Made by a program: the position numbers and the translations under genes. Shown here piece by piece: positions 51,805 through 60,225 of a stretch of 64,000 nucleotides of DNA (positions are counted from its first letter, which is position 1; each line of letters opens with the position of its first letter). Source of the stretch: Aminithiophilus ramosus (GTDB lineage: Bacteria > Synergistota > Synergistia > Synergistales > Aminithiophilaceae). The stretch spans positions 2,735,668 to 2,799,667 of the forward strand of contig NZ_CP072943.1 in NCBI RefSeq assembly GCF_018069705.1, written 5' to 3'. A model generated the notes under the pieces. That model ran no database searches. It was not told the DNA's origin and saw only the letters and a list, made by a program, of their open reading frames with translations.

Positions 51805-53204
51805 CCGATAAGACGCCCCTCGTCGTCCAGATCGAATGGAACGACTTCGAGACGGCCCGACAACTTCTCGGGAAGCACTTTGAAGCCCTCTCGGCGACGG
51901 AGCAACACCCTGACATGGCCGCGACTGAACTTACCGTCGTCACCGGCGAGAGCGAGGTCAGGCCCCACCTCCTCGTCGCCGCGCCGGACTTCCTGAGCCA
52001 CAAGCGAAACTGGGAGCCTCCTCTGCCGACGCTCATCGTCCTCGACAAGGACGACCCCCGCGGCCAATGGAACAACGACGTCGTCAGCGCCTTCCGCTCC
52101 CTCGACTACGATATCGTCGGCATCGTCAGGGGTTCCCGCCTCTTCGGAGAGCAGCTTCCCGACCCCGACGAATCGGCCCTCCTGGAGGGAGTCCTCAAGG
52201 AAGCCGCCAGAAAGCTCCTGCGGAAAAAACTCCAGGAGGAGGGGCTCTCCAAGCCCATCGGATGGAAGGCCCTTCTGGAGGAAACAATCGACCCCGGCTT
52301 TGTCAGCCTCTTCGCCGACCCGGCCACAAGACAGATGGCGTCGGACCTCAAGAGGGCCATCCTCTCGGTGCAAAGACGCCTGGCCTCCGAGCGGTCCTTT
52401 TTCGACGAACTCCGCGACAGCCCTCTGCCTCTGAAGGAGGGAGAAGAAGGCATCGACTGGGAGGCGCTTGCCCGATCCGAAGAGGATCGGCGCGTCCGGA
52501 CGCGCCGCATTCCCTCCGTGCTGCTTCTGGGCGAAACGGGAACGGGCAAGACCCTCCTGGCCCGTTGGATCGCCGAAAGCCTCCTGGTCGGAGCCGAAAA
52601 CAGCCTCTACCGCGTCAACATCTCCGCCGTCGGGCGCGAGCTGATCGACGGAGAACTCTTCGGCTCCGTCAGAGGAAGCTACACCGACGCCCAAGACAGC
52701 CCCGGCGCCTTCCTGGCCAACAGGGGCAAGGTCATCTTCCTCGATGAAATCGGCGACATGCTCCCCGAACACCAGACCCGCCTGCTCCTCTACCTCGACA
52801 GCGGACAGGTCCGCCCCACGGGCTGGAACGGGAACCCCTTCCAGGCCCCCTCCGTCGTTGTTGCCGCCACGAACCGCCCTGTCCGCGACTGGGCCCAGGG
52901 CGACGACGAGCGATTCCGGGCCGACCTGCTCCACCGCTTCGACCGAATCGTCGAAATCCCGCCCCTGAGGGAGCGCCGCCAGGACCTGCGCCTGCTCATC
53001 AGCCTCACCCTCCAGGCCGACGACGTGAACCCCCCGAAAGGAAGGGAACGGACCGTCGAGCGCATCTCCCTCGACGCCGTCAGCGAACTGGAAAGCCGAC
53101 CCTATCCCGGCAACTTCCGCGACCTGCGGACTGTTCTCGCCAGAGCCATCGAAAGAGCCGAGGCCGAGGAAAGCCGGATTCTCTGTCTGCGCCATCTGAG
53201 ATGA
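51801..53204 (+). CDS. AAA+ ATPase of the sigma-54 activator type lacking an HTH
   Basis: A 467-residue protein. The AAA+ domain (about residues 225-460) is that of bacterial enhancer-binding proteins. It has Walker A GETGTGKT (244-251) and ELFGSVRGSYTDA (285-297), where the sigma-54 contacting loop GAFTGA reads GSYTDA. Walker B is VIFLDEIGDM (311-320), sensor I is ATNRPVRDW, and the Arg-finger region is RFRADLLHRFDRIVEIPPLRERR. The chain ends directly after the AAA+ lid, so there is no C-terminal Fis-type HTH. The N-terminal 225 residues are not a receiver or GAF domain that I can recognise; in the related RtcR this place is taken by a CARF-like domain. The location next to the polymerase suggests that it remodels that enzyme. 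Confidence 0.85.
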   Translation: MTDKTPLVVQIEWNDFETARQLLGKHFEALSATEQHPDMAATELTVVTGESEVRPHLLVAAPDFLSHKRNWEPPLPTLIVLDKDDPRGQWNNDVVSAFRSLDYDIVGIVRGSRLFGEQLPDPDESALLEGVLKEAARKLLRKKLQEEGLSKPIGWKALLEETIDPGFVSLFADPATRQMASDLKRAILSVQRRLASERSFFDELRDSPLPLKEGEEGIDWEALARSEEDRRVRTRRIPSVLLLGETGTGKTLLARWIAESLLVGAENSLYRVNISAVGRELIDGELFGSVRGSYTDAQDSPGAFLANRGKVIFLDEIGDMLPEHQTRLLLYLDSGQVRPTGWNGNPFQAPSVVVAATNRPVRDWAQGDDERFRADLLHRFDRIVEIPPLRERRQDLRLLISLTLQADDVNPPKGRERTVERISLDAVSELESRPYPGNFRDLRTVLARAIERAEAEESRILCLRHLR

Positions 53205-53225
53205 AGGGACCCATGGCATCCGCAC

Positions 53226-53250
53226 TTTTCACTCAAAGAATCCATATATA
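53226..53250 (+). promoter_or_regulatory. Conserved promoter-like motif, copy 1
   Basis: TTTTCACTCAAAGAATCCATATATA matches 61358-61382 at about 19 of 24 positions, and similarity continues weakly downstream (a G/A-rich stretch and CCCCTGAA). The constant core is TTCAC-N2-AAAGAA-N2-CATATAT. It has no normal -35/-10 spacing. It lies in the largest gap of the operon, upstream of the 56-residue and CARF-RelE genes. Confidence 0.55.
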
Positions 53251-53314
53251 GCCTCAGAGGCCCCTGAATTCCGAAAAAACGCCCATTCCCAGGGGGCCCG
53301 AAAGAGGTGAAGTC

Positions 53315-53485
53315 ATGAAGGCCAGACGAAAGATCTTCTCCTGGACCTATGGGACCTCCAACAGCCGCAGCCGGCGCCGGATACACCGCTTCCGCTCCAA
53401 GGCGGAGCGCAGCGCCGGCCGGCTGGAGACGCGAGAAGCGCTCCGCCTCCACCCGAGAGGCGAAGCCGACCGGAAAGGAGACTGA
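53315..53485 (+). CDS. Small highly basic protein, 56 residues
   Basis: ATG 53315 follows GAGGTGAAG at normal distance, and the frame ends 2 nt before the CARF-RelE start. The product has 18 Arg or Lys among 56 residues, with a core TSNSRSRRRIHRFRS that would suit nucleic-acid binding. No relative is recognised. The good ribosome-binding site and tight coupling to the next gene argue that it is real. It could also be only a translated leader. Confidence 0.5.
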   Translation: MKARRKIFSWTYGTSNSRSRRRIHRFRSKAERSAGRLETREALRLHPRGEADRKGD

Positions 53486-53487
53486 CC

Positions 53488-54627
53488 ATGGATACCGACA
53501 GAACCCCGACACGCCTACTCATCGTCTCGACCTGCGGCACCAGCCTGCTCACCAACGGCCCCATGTCTGACGAACTTAGGAAACTGCTCCGCAGGACCGC
53601 CAACGACACGGGAAAAACCCTGGCCGCAACGGACCGGAGTTTCATCGACGATCGGCTGAAGGAAAAAAGGGACAGCCTGGCGAAGGCCTCACCCGGTGAG
53701 GCCCGGGACTTAAGCGCCGAACTCAACGGCCTCCTGGGCCTCTACGATGAGGACCTTTCCCGGGCGAAGGGCGGCCACCACATCTTCCTCCATACCGACA
53801 CCTACCAGGGTGAGGCCGTTGCCGAAACCCTGGCTCACTGGAGCCGGCAGAAGGGCCTTATCTCGGAAACCCTCAGGATCGACCGTCTCAACGCCGCCCG
53901 GGTGGAAGACTTTCACGAAGGCATGGCCAACCTGGCTGCCTGGTGCGCCAACACCCTGCCCGGTTATCGCAGCAGCGGCTACCGCATCGTCTTCAACCTC
54001 ATCGGCGGCTTCAAAAGCCTCCAGGGCTTCATGCAGACCCTGGGGATGTTCCACGCCGACGAGAGCGTCTACCTCTTCGAGGGCGAGCGGACACTCCTTC
54101 ACATCCCCCGCCTCCCCATCGACCTCGACGAAAGCGCCAAAACCCTGATGCGGGACAACCTCACTCTCTTTCGCCGCCTGGCCCGGGGCTCTCTTGCCGC
54201 TTCGGAGTGCACGTCCATCCCCGGAACCCTTCTCTACCGCCTGGGTGACGAATGCGAACTCTCTCCCTGGGGCCGCATGCTCTGGGACCGCTTCCGCACG
54301 GCCGCATTCGAAGAGCGGCTCTGGCCCTCCCCCTCGCCGCTCATCGTCTACACCGACAAATTCGAAAAAAAAGCCGCCACTCTCTCGGAGGGCAAATACC
54401 GGCGCTACCTCAACGAGCGCCTCGACGACCTGGCCCGCCACCTCGAAGGCGGCGGCAAGGTGCGGGCCAATCTCAAACGCCTCGACCTGAAACCCCTCAG
54501 GGGCAACCCCTGCCCGCCGGCGACCCATGAAATCGACGCCTGGGCCGAAGGAGGGGCCTGGCGCATCTGCGGGCGTTTCGACGGCCAGACCTTCATCCTC
54601 GAAGATCTGCTGCCTCATGGCTTCTGA
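53488..54627 (+). CDS. CARF-RelE fusion protein (type III CRISPR accessory ribonuclease)
   Basis: A 379-residue protein. The N-terminal CARF domain of APE2256 type shows IVSTCGTSLLTN (residues 12-23) and FNLIGGFKSLQGFMQTLGMF (near 170-190), the two loops that contact cyclic oligoadenylate. The C-terminal about 100 residues (YTDKFEKKAATLSEGKYRRYLNERL, then THEIDAW...WRICGRFDGQTFILEDL) follow the RelE toxin pattern. A ligand-activated mRNA or ribosome-associated RNase is therefore the likely activity. It starts 2 nt after the small basic gene and precedes cmr1 by 71 nt. Confidence 0.78.
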   Translation: MDTDRTPTRLLIVSTCGTSLLTNGPMSDELRKLLRRTANDTGKTLAATDRSFIDDRLKEKRDSLAKASPGEARDLSAELNGLLGLYDEDLSRAKGGHHIFLHTDTYQGEAVAETLAHWSRQKGLISETLRIDRLNAARVEDFHEGMANLAAWCANTLPGYRSSGYRIVFNLIGGFKSLQGFMQTLGMFHADESVYLFEGERTLLHIPRLPIDLDESAKTLMRDNLTLFRRLARGSLAASECTSIPGTLLYRLGDECELSPWGRMLWDRFRTAAFEERLWPSPSPLIVYTDKFEKKAATLSEGKYRRYLNERLDDLARHLEGGGKVRANLKRLDLKPLRGNPCPPATHEIDAWAEGGAWRICGRFDGQTFILEDLLPHGF

Positions 54628-54698
54628 GCAGAACCGAGGGAAAACCGTTCCCAGGTGTCAGAAACCTCTGTGACCCCGTTGAAGGAGAGTGATCGTTC

Positions 54699-56000
54699 AT
54701 GGCACGCACCATCGGCGGCCCTCCTCCTGAAAAACCGTCTCCCGGCAGACAGGAGGAGTTTTTCGAGGAATCTTTCGATATTCACGTCGTCACGCCCCTT
54801 TTCGGAGGAGGCGTGACGGCCGGAGTCGTTGACGCCACAAACCCCATCCGGGGAACGTCCATCAGGGGCCATCTGCGCTTCTGGTGGCGCGCCACGGCCG
54901 GGCGGAGCTGCGCGTCATCCCAAGAGCTTTACGAGCGGGAATCGGCGCTGTGGGGAGATACGAAAAAGGCGAGCAGCGTTTACGTGGTTGTTGCGAAGTG
55001 GCAGAAGGAATCTCCTTCTCCCTGTGCCTTTTTCCCTCCAGACAAGAACTTCCCAAGCTTCTACGACGGCTTCCCCTCTTATGCCCTCTTCCCCTTTCAG
55101 GGGAAAAAAACAAACGGAAGAGTGACGCAAGAACCAGGGGAGGCCATGAAAGGGAGCTCCTTCACGCTTCTGGTTCGCGGGCCTCAATCAGCGCGATCCG
55201 AACTTTTTCAGGCTATCCGTGCCTGGATCTGCTTCGGCGGACTGGGTGCCCGAACCCGAAAAGGAGCGGGCTCTCTCTACTGCCCCACTCTTTCTCCCGG
55301 TACCCAGGACAATCTGGCCCGCTGGCTTCAGGAGCACTTCGGCAACCTCAACGGCGCCAAGACCGGTTCGCTTCCCTGGCCGACTTTGGGAAGAGCCGTC
55401 CTTATCGAGAAGAAATCCGACGACCCCGTCCGGATCTGGGATCAGGTCATCAAGCTCTACAAAGACTTTCGCCAAGGCGAAGGGGTTGGCCGTAATCCCG
55501 GCAGAGAGAACAGGCCCGGCCGTTCCCGCTGGCCCGAGGCCGACGCCATCCGCCGCGTGGCCGGAACGCATGACCGTCGGCACGAGCCGGACCCCAACAA
55601 ACCCTGCGCCTTCCCACGGGCCTCCTTCGGCCTGCCCATCATCACCCACTTCAAGGACAGCGGGAGAAACGGTCTTGACCCGGAAGACACGGAGCTCTAC
55701 CCCGTGAAGGATAAAAAGAAGAAAGACCGCATGGCAAGCCCGGTGATCGTCAAACCCCTGGCGACAGACAAAACGAAAGCCGTCGCCCTCATCGCCGTTC
55801 TCAACGCCCCTCTTCCCGACAACCTGGAATTGCACCTGAAGGGAAGCAATCTCCTGCAAGGGCAGCAAAGCAAGATCATCACCCCCGCTTCGGCCACCTA
55901 CGACAAGTCGCCGCTGAAAAACCGCTCCCCTCGCGGCGACGCGATCGAAGCCTTGATCGCCTTCGCGAAAGAACAGGGCTTCCGGGAGGTGACATCATGA
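54699..56000 (+). CDS. cmr1: Type III-B CRISPR RAMP protein Cmr1
   Basis: A 433-residue Cas7-like subunit at the target 3' end side of the Cmr complex. Family motifs are VVTPLFGGGVTAGVVDATNPIRGTSIRGHLRFWWRATAG (about residues 30-68) and the Gly-rich loop CFGGLGARTRKGAGSL near 178. A lineage-specific basic insertion lies near residues 255-300. The ATG follows GAAGGAG. It overlaps cmr2 as ATGA. Confidence 0.93.
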   Translation: MARTIGGPPPEKPSPGRQEEFFEESFDIHVVTPLFGGGVTAGVVDATNPIRGTSIRGHLRFWWRATAGRSCASSQELYERESALWGDTKKASSVYVVVAKWQKESPSPCAFFPPDKNFPSFYDGFPSYALFPFQGKKTNGRVTQEPGEAMKGSSFTLLVRGPQSARSELFQAIRAWICFGGLGARTRKGAGSLYCPTLSPGTQDNLARWLQEHFGNLNGAKTGSLPWPTLGRAVLIEKKSDDPVRIWDQVIKLYKDFRQGEGVGRNPGRENRPGRSRWPEADAIRRVAGTHDRRHEPDPNKPCAFPRASFGLPIITHFKDSGRNGLDPEDTELYPVKDKKKKDRMASPVIVKPLATDKTKAVALIAVLNAPLPDNLELHLKGSNLLQGQQSKIITPASATYDKSPLKNRSPRGDAIEALIAFAKEQGFREVTS

Positions 56001-57748
56001 CCGCCTATCTCCTCAACCTCTCCATCGGACCCGTTCAGCCCTTCATCGCCGCCGCCAGGCGGACGCGCGATCTCTGGTTCGGCTCCCGCCTGCTTTCCGA
56101 AATCTGCCTCGAAGCGGCCCGAGCCGTCCGTGAAACGTCCCGCCCCGTCCGTAACGGCGACAGTCCGCTCATCTTTCCCAACGAGTCCGCCCTGAACGGC
56201 AAAGACGAACCGAACGTCGCCAACGTCATCATCGCCCTCGTGGATGACCCTCAAGAGGCGGCCCGCAAGGCAAGGGAAGCCGCCCAGGCGTGCCTGGAAC
56301 GCTACGGCGACCAGGTCCTGTCCCGCTTCTCCAACGTCATCGATGAGAATCTCTGGCGCGCCCAGCTCTCCGACGCCCTGGAATTCTTCGCCGCCTGGGT
56401 GCCCTGCAAGGGCGACGCCGACTATGACGAGGCCCGAAAACGCCTGGCCTCCCTCATGGCGGCCAGAAAGAACGTGCGGGACTTCGCCCCTCCTCTGTCG
56501 CCGCCCCGGCCCGGCCTCAAATCCTCTCTCGACGGCCGCAACGAGGCCCTGCTCGTCGGCAAAGACATGGAAGCCTCCCTTTTAAACGGCAAAATCGGGA
56601 AGGCGGAACGCTACCGCCTCCGTCTCAAACGGGGAGAGGCCCTCGACGCCATGGGCCTCATCAAACGTGCCGCCGAACCCAAAACCGGAGACAGGAAAAC
56701 CTTCTCTCCCGTCGACCGCATCGCCGCCACCCCCTGGCTCAAGGCCGCCGATTCTCTCTGTCTCGACCTGATGCAGAATCTCCATGACGCCTGGGCCGCA
56801 ACCATCGGCGCCTCGGAAAGCAAAAATGGCTGGAATCGTTATGAGGGCGAGGTCTTTCCGGGACGTCTGGAAGATTTCAAAGAGGAAACAGGCTGGGACA
56901 CCGCCCTCCTCGAAGAGGCCCTGAAGGCCCTCACGGAAAAGCTCGGCGAGCCCTTTCCCTATCTGGCCATCGTCAAGGCCGACGGCGACAAGATGGGCAA
57001 GGCCATCTCCACCCTCACCACCATCGAGGGACACCAGAACTTCTCGGACGAGCTGGCCGCCTTTGCCTGCCAGGCCCGCGAGATCGTCAAAAAACACGAC
57101 GGCGCCTGCGTCTACGCCGGCGGCGACGACGTTCTGGCCCTGCTGCCCCTGGAGACCTGTCTTTCCTGTGCCCGCGAGCTGGCCAAAAGCTTTGCCGACA
57201 GCTTCGCCAAAACCAAGGAAGCCCTGAAAAAAGAGGACCATCCCACTCTTTCCGTGGGCATCGCCGTCGGCCATTTTCTGGAGCCCCTCGAAGACCTGCT
57301 CCGCTTCGCCGACGAAGCGGAGCGGATGGCCAAAGAGCCCGACCGAGACGGTCTGGCCGTCGTCGTCCGGTCCCGGGGCAACGCCCCCATCGCCGTCCGG
57401 GGCAAGTGGGGATCGGAACTCGACAAGCGTCTTCTGTACTGGAAAGAACTCTTCGCCACCGGCGGACTGCCCTCCCGCTACCCCTACGAACTGCGCCGTC
57501 TCGTCGGCACCTACGAGAACTGGGACAGTGGCGACGACGTGGCCGAAGCCCTCATGGGGGACATCTCCCGGGTCTTCGGCCGCAAGGAGCTTCGCCTTTC
57601 CGATCCGGAAAAGGAGACGCTGAAAAACAAAATGGCCGGTCATATCAAAGAGCTGGCCTCCGCCCGCCATCTGGAAGACCTTGTCCTTGAACTGCTCGTC
57701 GCCCGCCATCTGGCCGAAGGCGAGCCGCCGAAGGAGGTGCGCTCATGA
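55997..57748 (+). CDS. cmr2: Cas10-family protein Cmr2 with GGDD cyclase motif, no HD domain
   Basis: A 583-residue large subunit of the Cmr complex. It begins directly with the first palm-like region (LNLSIGPVQPFIAAARRTRDLWFGSRLLSEI) and has no N-terminal HD nuclease domain. The second palm domain has IVKADGDKMGKAI (Asp329, Asp331) and YAGGDDVLALL (Gly375-Asp378). Cyclic oligoadenylate synthesis should therefore be intact, while DNA cleavage by this subunit is not expected. This fits the two CARF proteins in the same operon. Zn-type Cys pairs between the palms are not evident. Confidence 0.95.
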   Translation: MTAYLLNLSIGPVQPFIAAARRTRDLWFGSRLLSEICLEAARAVRETSRPVRNGDSPLIFPNESALNGKDEPNVANVIIALVDDPQEAARKAREAAQACLERYGDQVLSRFSNVIDENLWRAQLSDALEFFAAWVPCKGDADYDEARKRLASLMAARKNVRDFAPPLSPPRPGLKSSLDGRNEALLVGKDMEASLLNGKIGKAERYRLRLKRGEALDAMGLIKRAAEPKTGDRKTFSPVDRIAATPWLKAADSLCLDLMQNLHDAWAATIGASESKNGWNRYEGEVFPGRLEDFKEETGWDTALLEEALKALTEKLGEPFPYLAIVKADGDKMGKAISTLTTIEGHQNFSDELAAFACQAREIVKKHDGACVYAGGDDVLALLPLETCLSCARELAKSFADSFAKTKEALKKEDHPTLSVGIAVGHFLEPLEDLLRFADEAERMAKEPDRDGLAVVVRSRGNAPIAVRGKWGSELDKRLLYWKELFATGGLPSRYPYELRRLVGTYENWDSGDDVAEALMGDISRVFGRKELRLSDPEKETLKNKMAGHIKELASARHLEDLVLELLVARHLAEGEPPKEVRS

Positions 57749-58887
57749 AAAGCACCCTCAGGGCCATCGCCCGAGACCCCCTCATCGCCCGCGACAGCCG
57801 CCCCTTCGGCTTCGGGCAGCGGATGCACTCTCTCGACTGGCTTCGCCCCTCGACGGTGGCCGGATCGCTGCGGACCCTGCTGGGCAAAGCAACCGGCGGC
57901 GTCTTCGACGCTGACCTCATCGCCCAGCTCAAAAGCCTCTCCCTGGCCGGTCCCCTGCCGCTTCGGGGAAAAACGCTCTTCGTCCCGGCCCCGAAGGACA
58001 TCCTCATCCGAGAAGAGAAGGACGGGAAAAAAACAGAACGCTTCGTCCATCGCCTGCTCCCCCAGAAGCTGCAAGACGGCGAGGGGACCGATTTCGGCGC
58101 CGACCAACTGCCTTTCATGCAAGAGGGAGCCAACTTCAAACCGGCTCCGACACCCGCCTTCTGGTCCATCGACATCATGACCCGCTGGCTCTGCGGCGAA
58201 GAGCCCTCCCCGATTCCGCCGGACCCGAAGGAGCTGGACGAGGGAATGCCCTACCTGGCCCACCCTCCCAAAGAGGACCGCATCCACGTCAGGATCGACA
58301 GCGCCAGCGGCGCCGCCGAGGAAGGCATGCTCTTCTCGTCGACGGGTCTCGACCTTCGAGGCATCGATCTGGCCCTGCGCCTCGAGGACAGACAGGGACA
58401 TTTCGACACTCACCTCGAAAGGCTCGACGCCCTTCACCCCTGCGGCGGAGAGCGACGGCTCCTGCGCTGGAAAAGAGAACAGGACCTCGACGGCCTCTGG
58501 AGCTGCCCCGAAGGGGTCACCGAAAGCCTCTCCGGCCTCAAGCCGAAAACGTATCTGCGGCTGATCCTCGCCACCCCGGCCCGCTTCGCATCGGGCTGGA
58601 AGCCGAAGTGGCTCGATGAGAAGGGGACAGGGACCATTCCCGGGACAGCGGTCAAGGTCCGCCTCGTCTCGGCCGTCACCGGACGGTGGGAGCCCCTTTC
58701 GGGATGGTCTTACGAGACGGGCGGGCCCAAGCCCCTCTCCCGCCTCGTCCCGGCGGGCAGCGTCTACTTCTTCGAAATCCTGGAAGGCAACGGGGGGCAA
58801 ATCGTCCCGCTCTGGCTTGAGCCGATCAGCGACGACGAGGAAGCCCGAAAGGACGGCTACGGACTGGCCCTCTGGGGCTTGTGCTGA
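57745..58887 (+). CDS. cmr3: Type III-B CRISPR RAMP protein Cmr3
   Basis: A 380-residue Cas5-like subunit that holds the crRNA 5' handle in the Cmr complex. The N-terminus RDPLIARDSRPFGFGQRMHSLDWLRPSTVAGSLRTLLG is the Cmr3 signature. ATGA overlap with cmr2. The C-terminal region has the expected VRLVSAVTGRWEPLSGW and PLSRLVPAGSVYFFEI segments. Confidence 0.93.
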   Translation: MKSTLRAIARDPLIARDSRPFGFGQRMHSLDWLRPSTVAGSLRTLLGKATGGVFDADLIAQLKSLSLAGPLPLRGKTLFVPAPKDILIREEKDGKKTERFVHRLLPQKLQDGEGTDFGADQLPFMQEGANFKPAPTPAFWSIDIMTRWLCGEEPSPIPPDPKELDEGMPYLAHPPKEDRIHVRIDSASGAAEEGMLFSSTGLDLRGIDLALRLEDRQGHFDTHLERLDALHPCGGERRLLRWKREQDLDGLWSCPEGVTESLSGLKPKTYLRLILATPARFASGWKPKWLDEKGTGTIPGTAVKVRLVSAVTGRWEPLSGWSYETGGPKPLSRLVPAGSVYFFEILEGNGGQIVPLWLEPISDDEEARKDGYGLALWGLC

Positions 58888-58909
58888 CCACATCAAGGAG
58901 GATGGAACG

Positions 58910-59806
58910 ATGAGCGCCACCACGACAAAAAGCTACTGGCTTCACGCCCTTTCGCCCCTCCACGTCGGAGCGGGGCGTGGCCTGGGACACATCGACCTGC
59001 CCATTGTCCGGGAAAAGACGACCCATTGGCCCTATGTCCCAGGAAGCGCCGTCAAAGGCGTCCTCGCTGATCACCATGGCGCCTCCGACGAAGCCTCGCG
59101 AAAAGAGGAGGCCCTGAAAAAACTGGCCTTCGGCCTCGGAGGCGACAATGAGGCCGCAGCGGGAGCCCTCGTCTTCACCGACGCCCGCCTCGTCTGCCTC
59201 CCCGTCCAGAGTTTTTTCGGAACCTTCGCCTGGTGCGCCTCGCCTCTGGTCCTGAGGAACCTGAAACGGGACCTCGAAGCGGCAGGGATGCAAACACCGC
59301 CCCTGCCGGTCGATAGGGGATCGGATTCCCCCTGGGCCGCCCTTTCCGAAACGAGCCTGCTTGCGCCGAAGGGAAAGATCTACCTCCAGGACCTCGATTG
59401 CGACGCTTCCGCCGACGCAGCGGCGACGGAATGGGCCCGGTTCCTGGGCAAAAAGCTCTTCGCCGACGACGAGGAATGGCAGAAAATCTTCGCCGAGCGT
59501 TTTGCCATCATCTCCAACGACCTCTTCGACTATCTCTGCGTCCTCGGCACCCAGGTCGACGCCCGCATCCGCATCGACGGCGAAAAGGGAACCGTCGCCA
59601 CCGGAGGCCTCTGGTATGAGGAATCCCTGCCGGCCGAGACGATTCTGGCCGGCCTCGTCTGGTGCGACAGCAACCGCATCGGACAGCCGGAGGCCGAAAA
59701 ACTGCTGCAGCGCTTCGCCACCGATCAGGCCCTGATCCAGGTCGGAGGCAAGGCCACTGTCGGCCGGGGACGGGTCGGCCTCTCCTTCGCCGACGAAACG
59801 AGGTGA
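58910..59806 (+). CDS. cmr4: Type III-B CRISPR RAMP protein Cmr4 (Cas7 backbone)
   Basis: A 298-residue Cas7-like backbone subunit that cuts target RNA at 6-nt intervals in studied Cmr complexes. It starts SYWLHALSPLHVGAGRGLGHIDLPIVREKTTHWPYVPGSAVKG. Asp29 in GHIDLPIVRE is at the place of the catalytic Asp. The C-terminal glycine-rich loop GGKATVGRGRVGL is present. AAGGAGG precedes ATG 58910. Confidence 0.94.
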   Translation: MSATTTKSYWLHALSPLHVGAGRGLGHIDLPIVREKTTHWPYVPGSAVKGVLADHHGASDEASRKEEALKKLAFGLGGDNEAAAGALVFTDARLVCLPVQSFFGTFAWCASPLVLRNLKRDLEAAGMQTPPLPVDRGSDSPWAALSETSLLAPKGKIYLQDLDCDASADAAATEWARFLGKKLFADDEEWQKIFAERFAIISNDLFDYLCVLGTQVDARIRIDGEKGTVATGGLWYEESLPAETILAGLVWCDSNRIGQPEAEKLLQRFATDQALIQVGGKATVGRGRVGLSFADETR

Positions 59807-59811
59807 CTCCG

Positions 59812-60225
59812 ATGACGGAGAGAACGCTCAAAACCCGAGAGCAGGTCTTCGCCCAAAAAGCCTTCGCCGCCGTAAAAAGACACCGCACGGAGAAAAAACC
59901 CGATGAATCCGAGAAGGAGAAAGAAAACAGAGAAAAAGAGGAGAAAAAATACTGCAGCCTCGCCCTCTCCTTCCCCGCCCTCATCCACGGCTGCGGACTG
60001 GCTCAGGCGCTGAGCTTCGCCATGGCGAAGAAAAGGGGAGACCTCGCCGACGACCTGGCCGCAACCCTGGGCAAACCTTCAGGCGAAGCCCTAGCAGAAG
60101 AAAGCCGAAAGGCCCCGCTGAAAGACTATCTGCTTCTTTCCCGGGAGGCCCTGGAAGGAGCGGGGTGGATCAAGCGCTACGCGGCGACACTCCTTAAAGC
60201 CCCCGAAGGAGGTGACGAGCCGTGA
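59812..60225 (+). CDS. cmr5: Type III-B CRISPR small subunit Cmr5 (Cas11)
   Basis: A 137-residue helical protein. REQVFAQKAFAAVKRHR (residues 9-25) and KKYCSLALSFPALIHGCGLAQALSFAMAKK (near 48-77) match Cmr5, which lines the target-binding channel. A strongly charged Lys-Glu insert lies between them (about residues 26-46). The start follows GAGGTGA and the stop overlaps cmr6. Confidence 0.93.
   Translation: MTERTLKTREQVFAQKAFAAVKRHRTEKKPDESEKEKENREKEEKKYCSLALSFPALIHGCGLAQALSFAMAKKRGDLADDLAATLGKPSGEALAEESRKAPLKDYLLLSREALEGAGWIKRYAATLLKAPEGGDEP

Noticed and set aside
53212-53232. Sigma-54 promoter for the CARF-RelE part
   Set aside because: TGGCAT is present, but the GC of the -12 element is missing at the required spacing, and the second motif copy has no -24 element at all.
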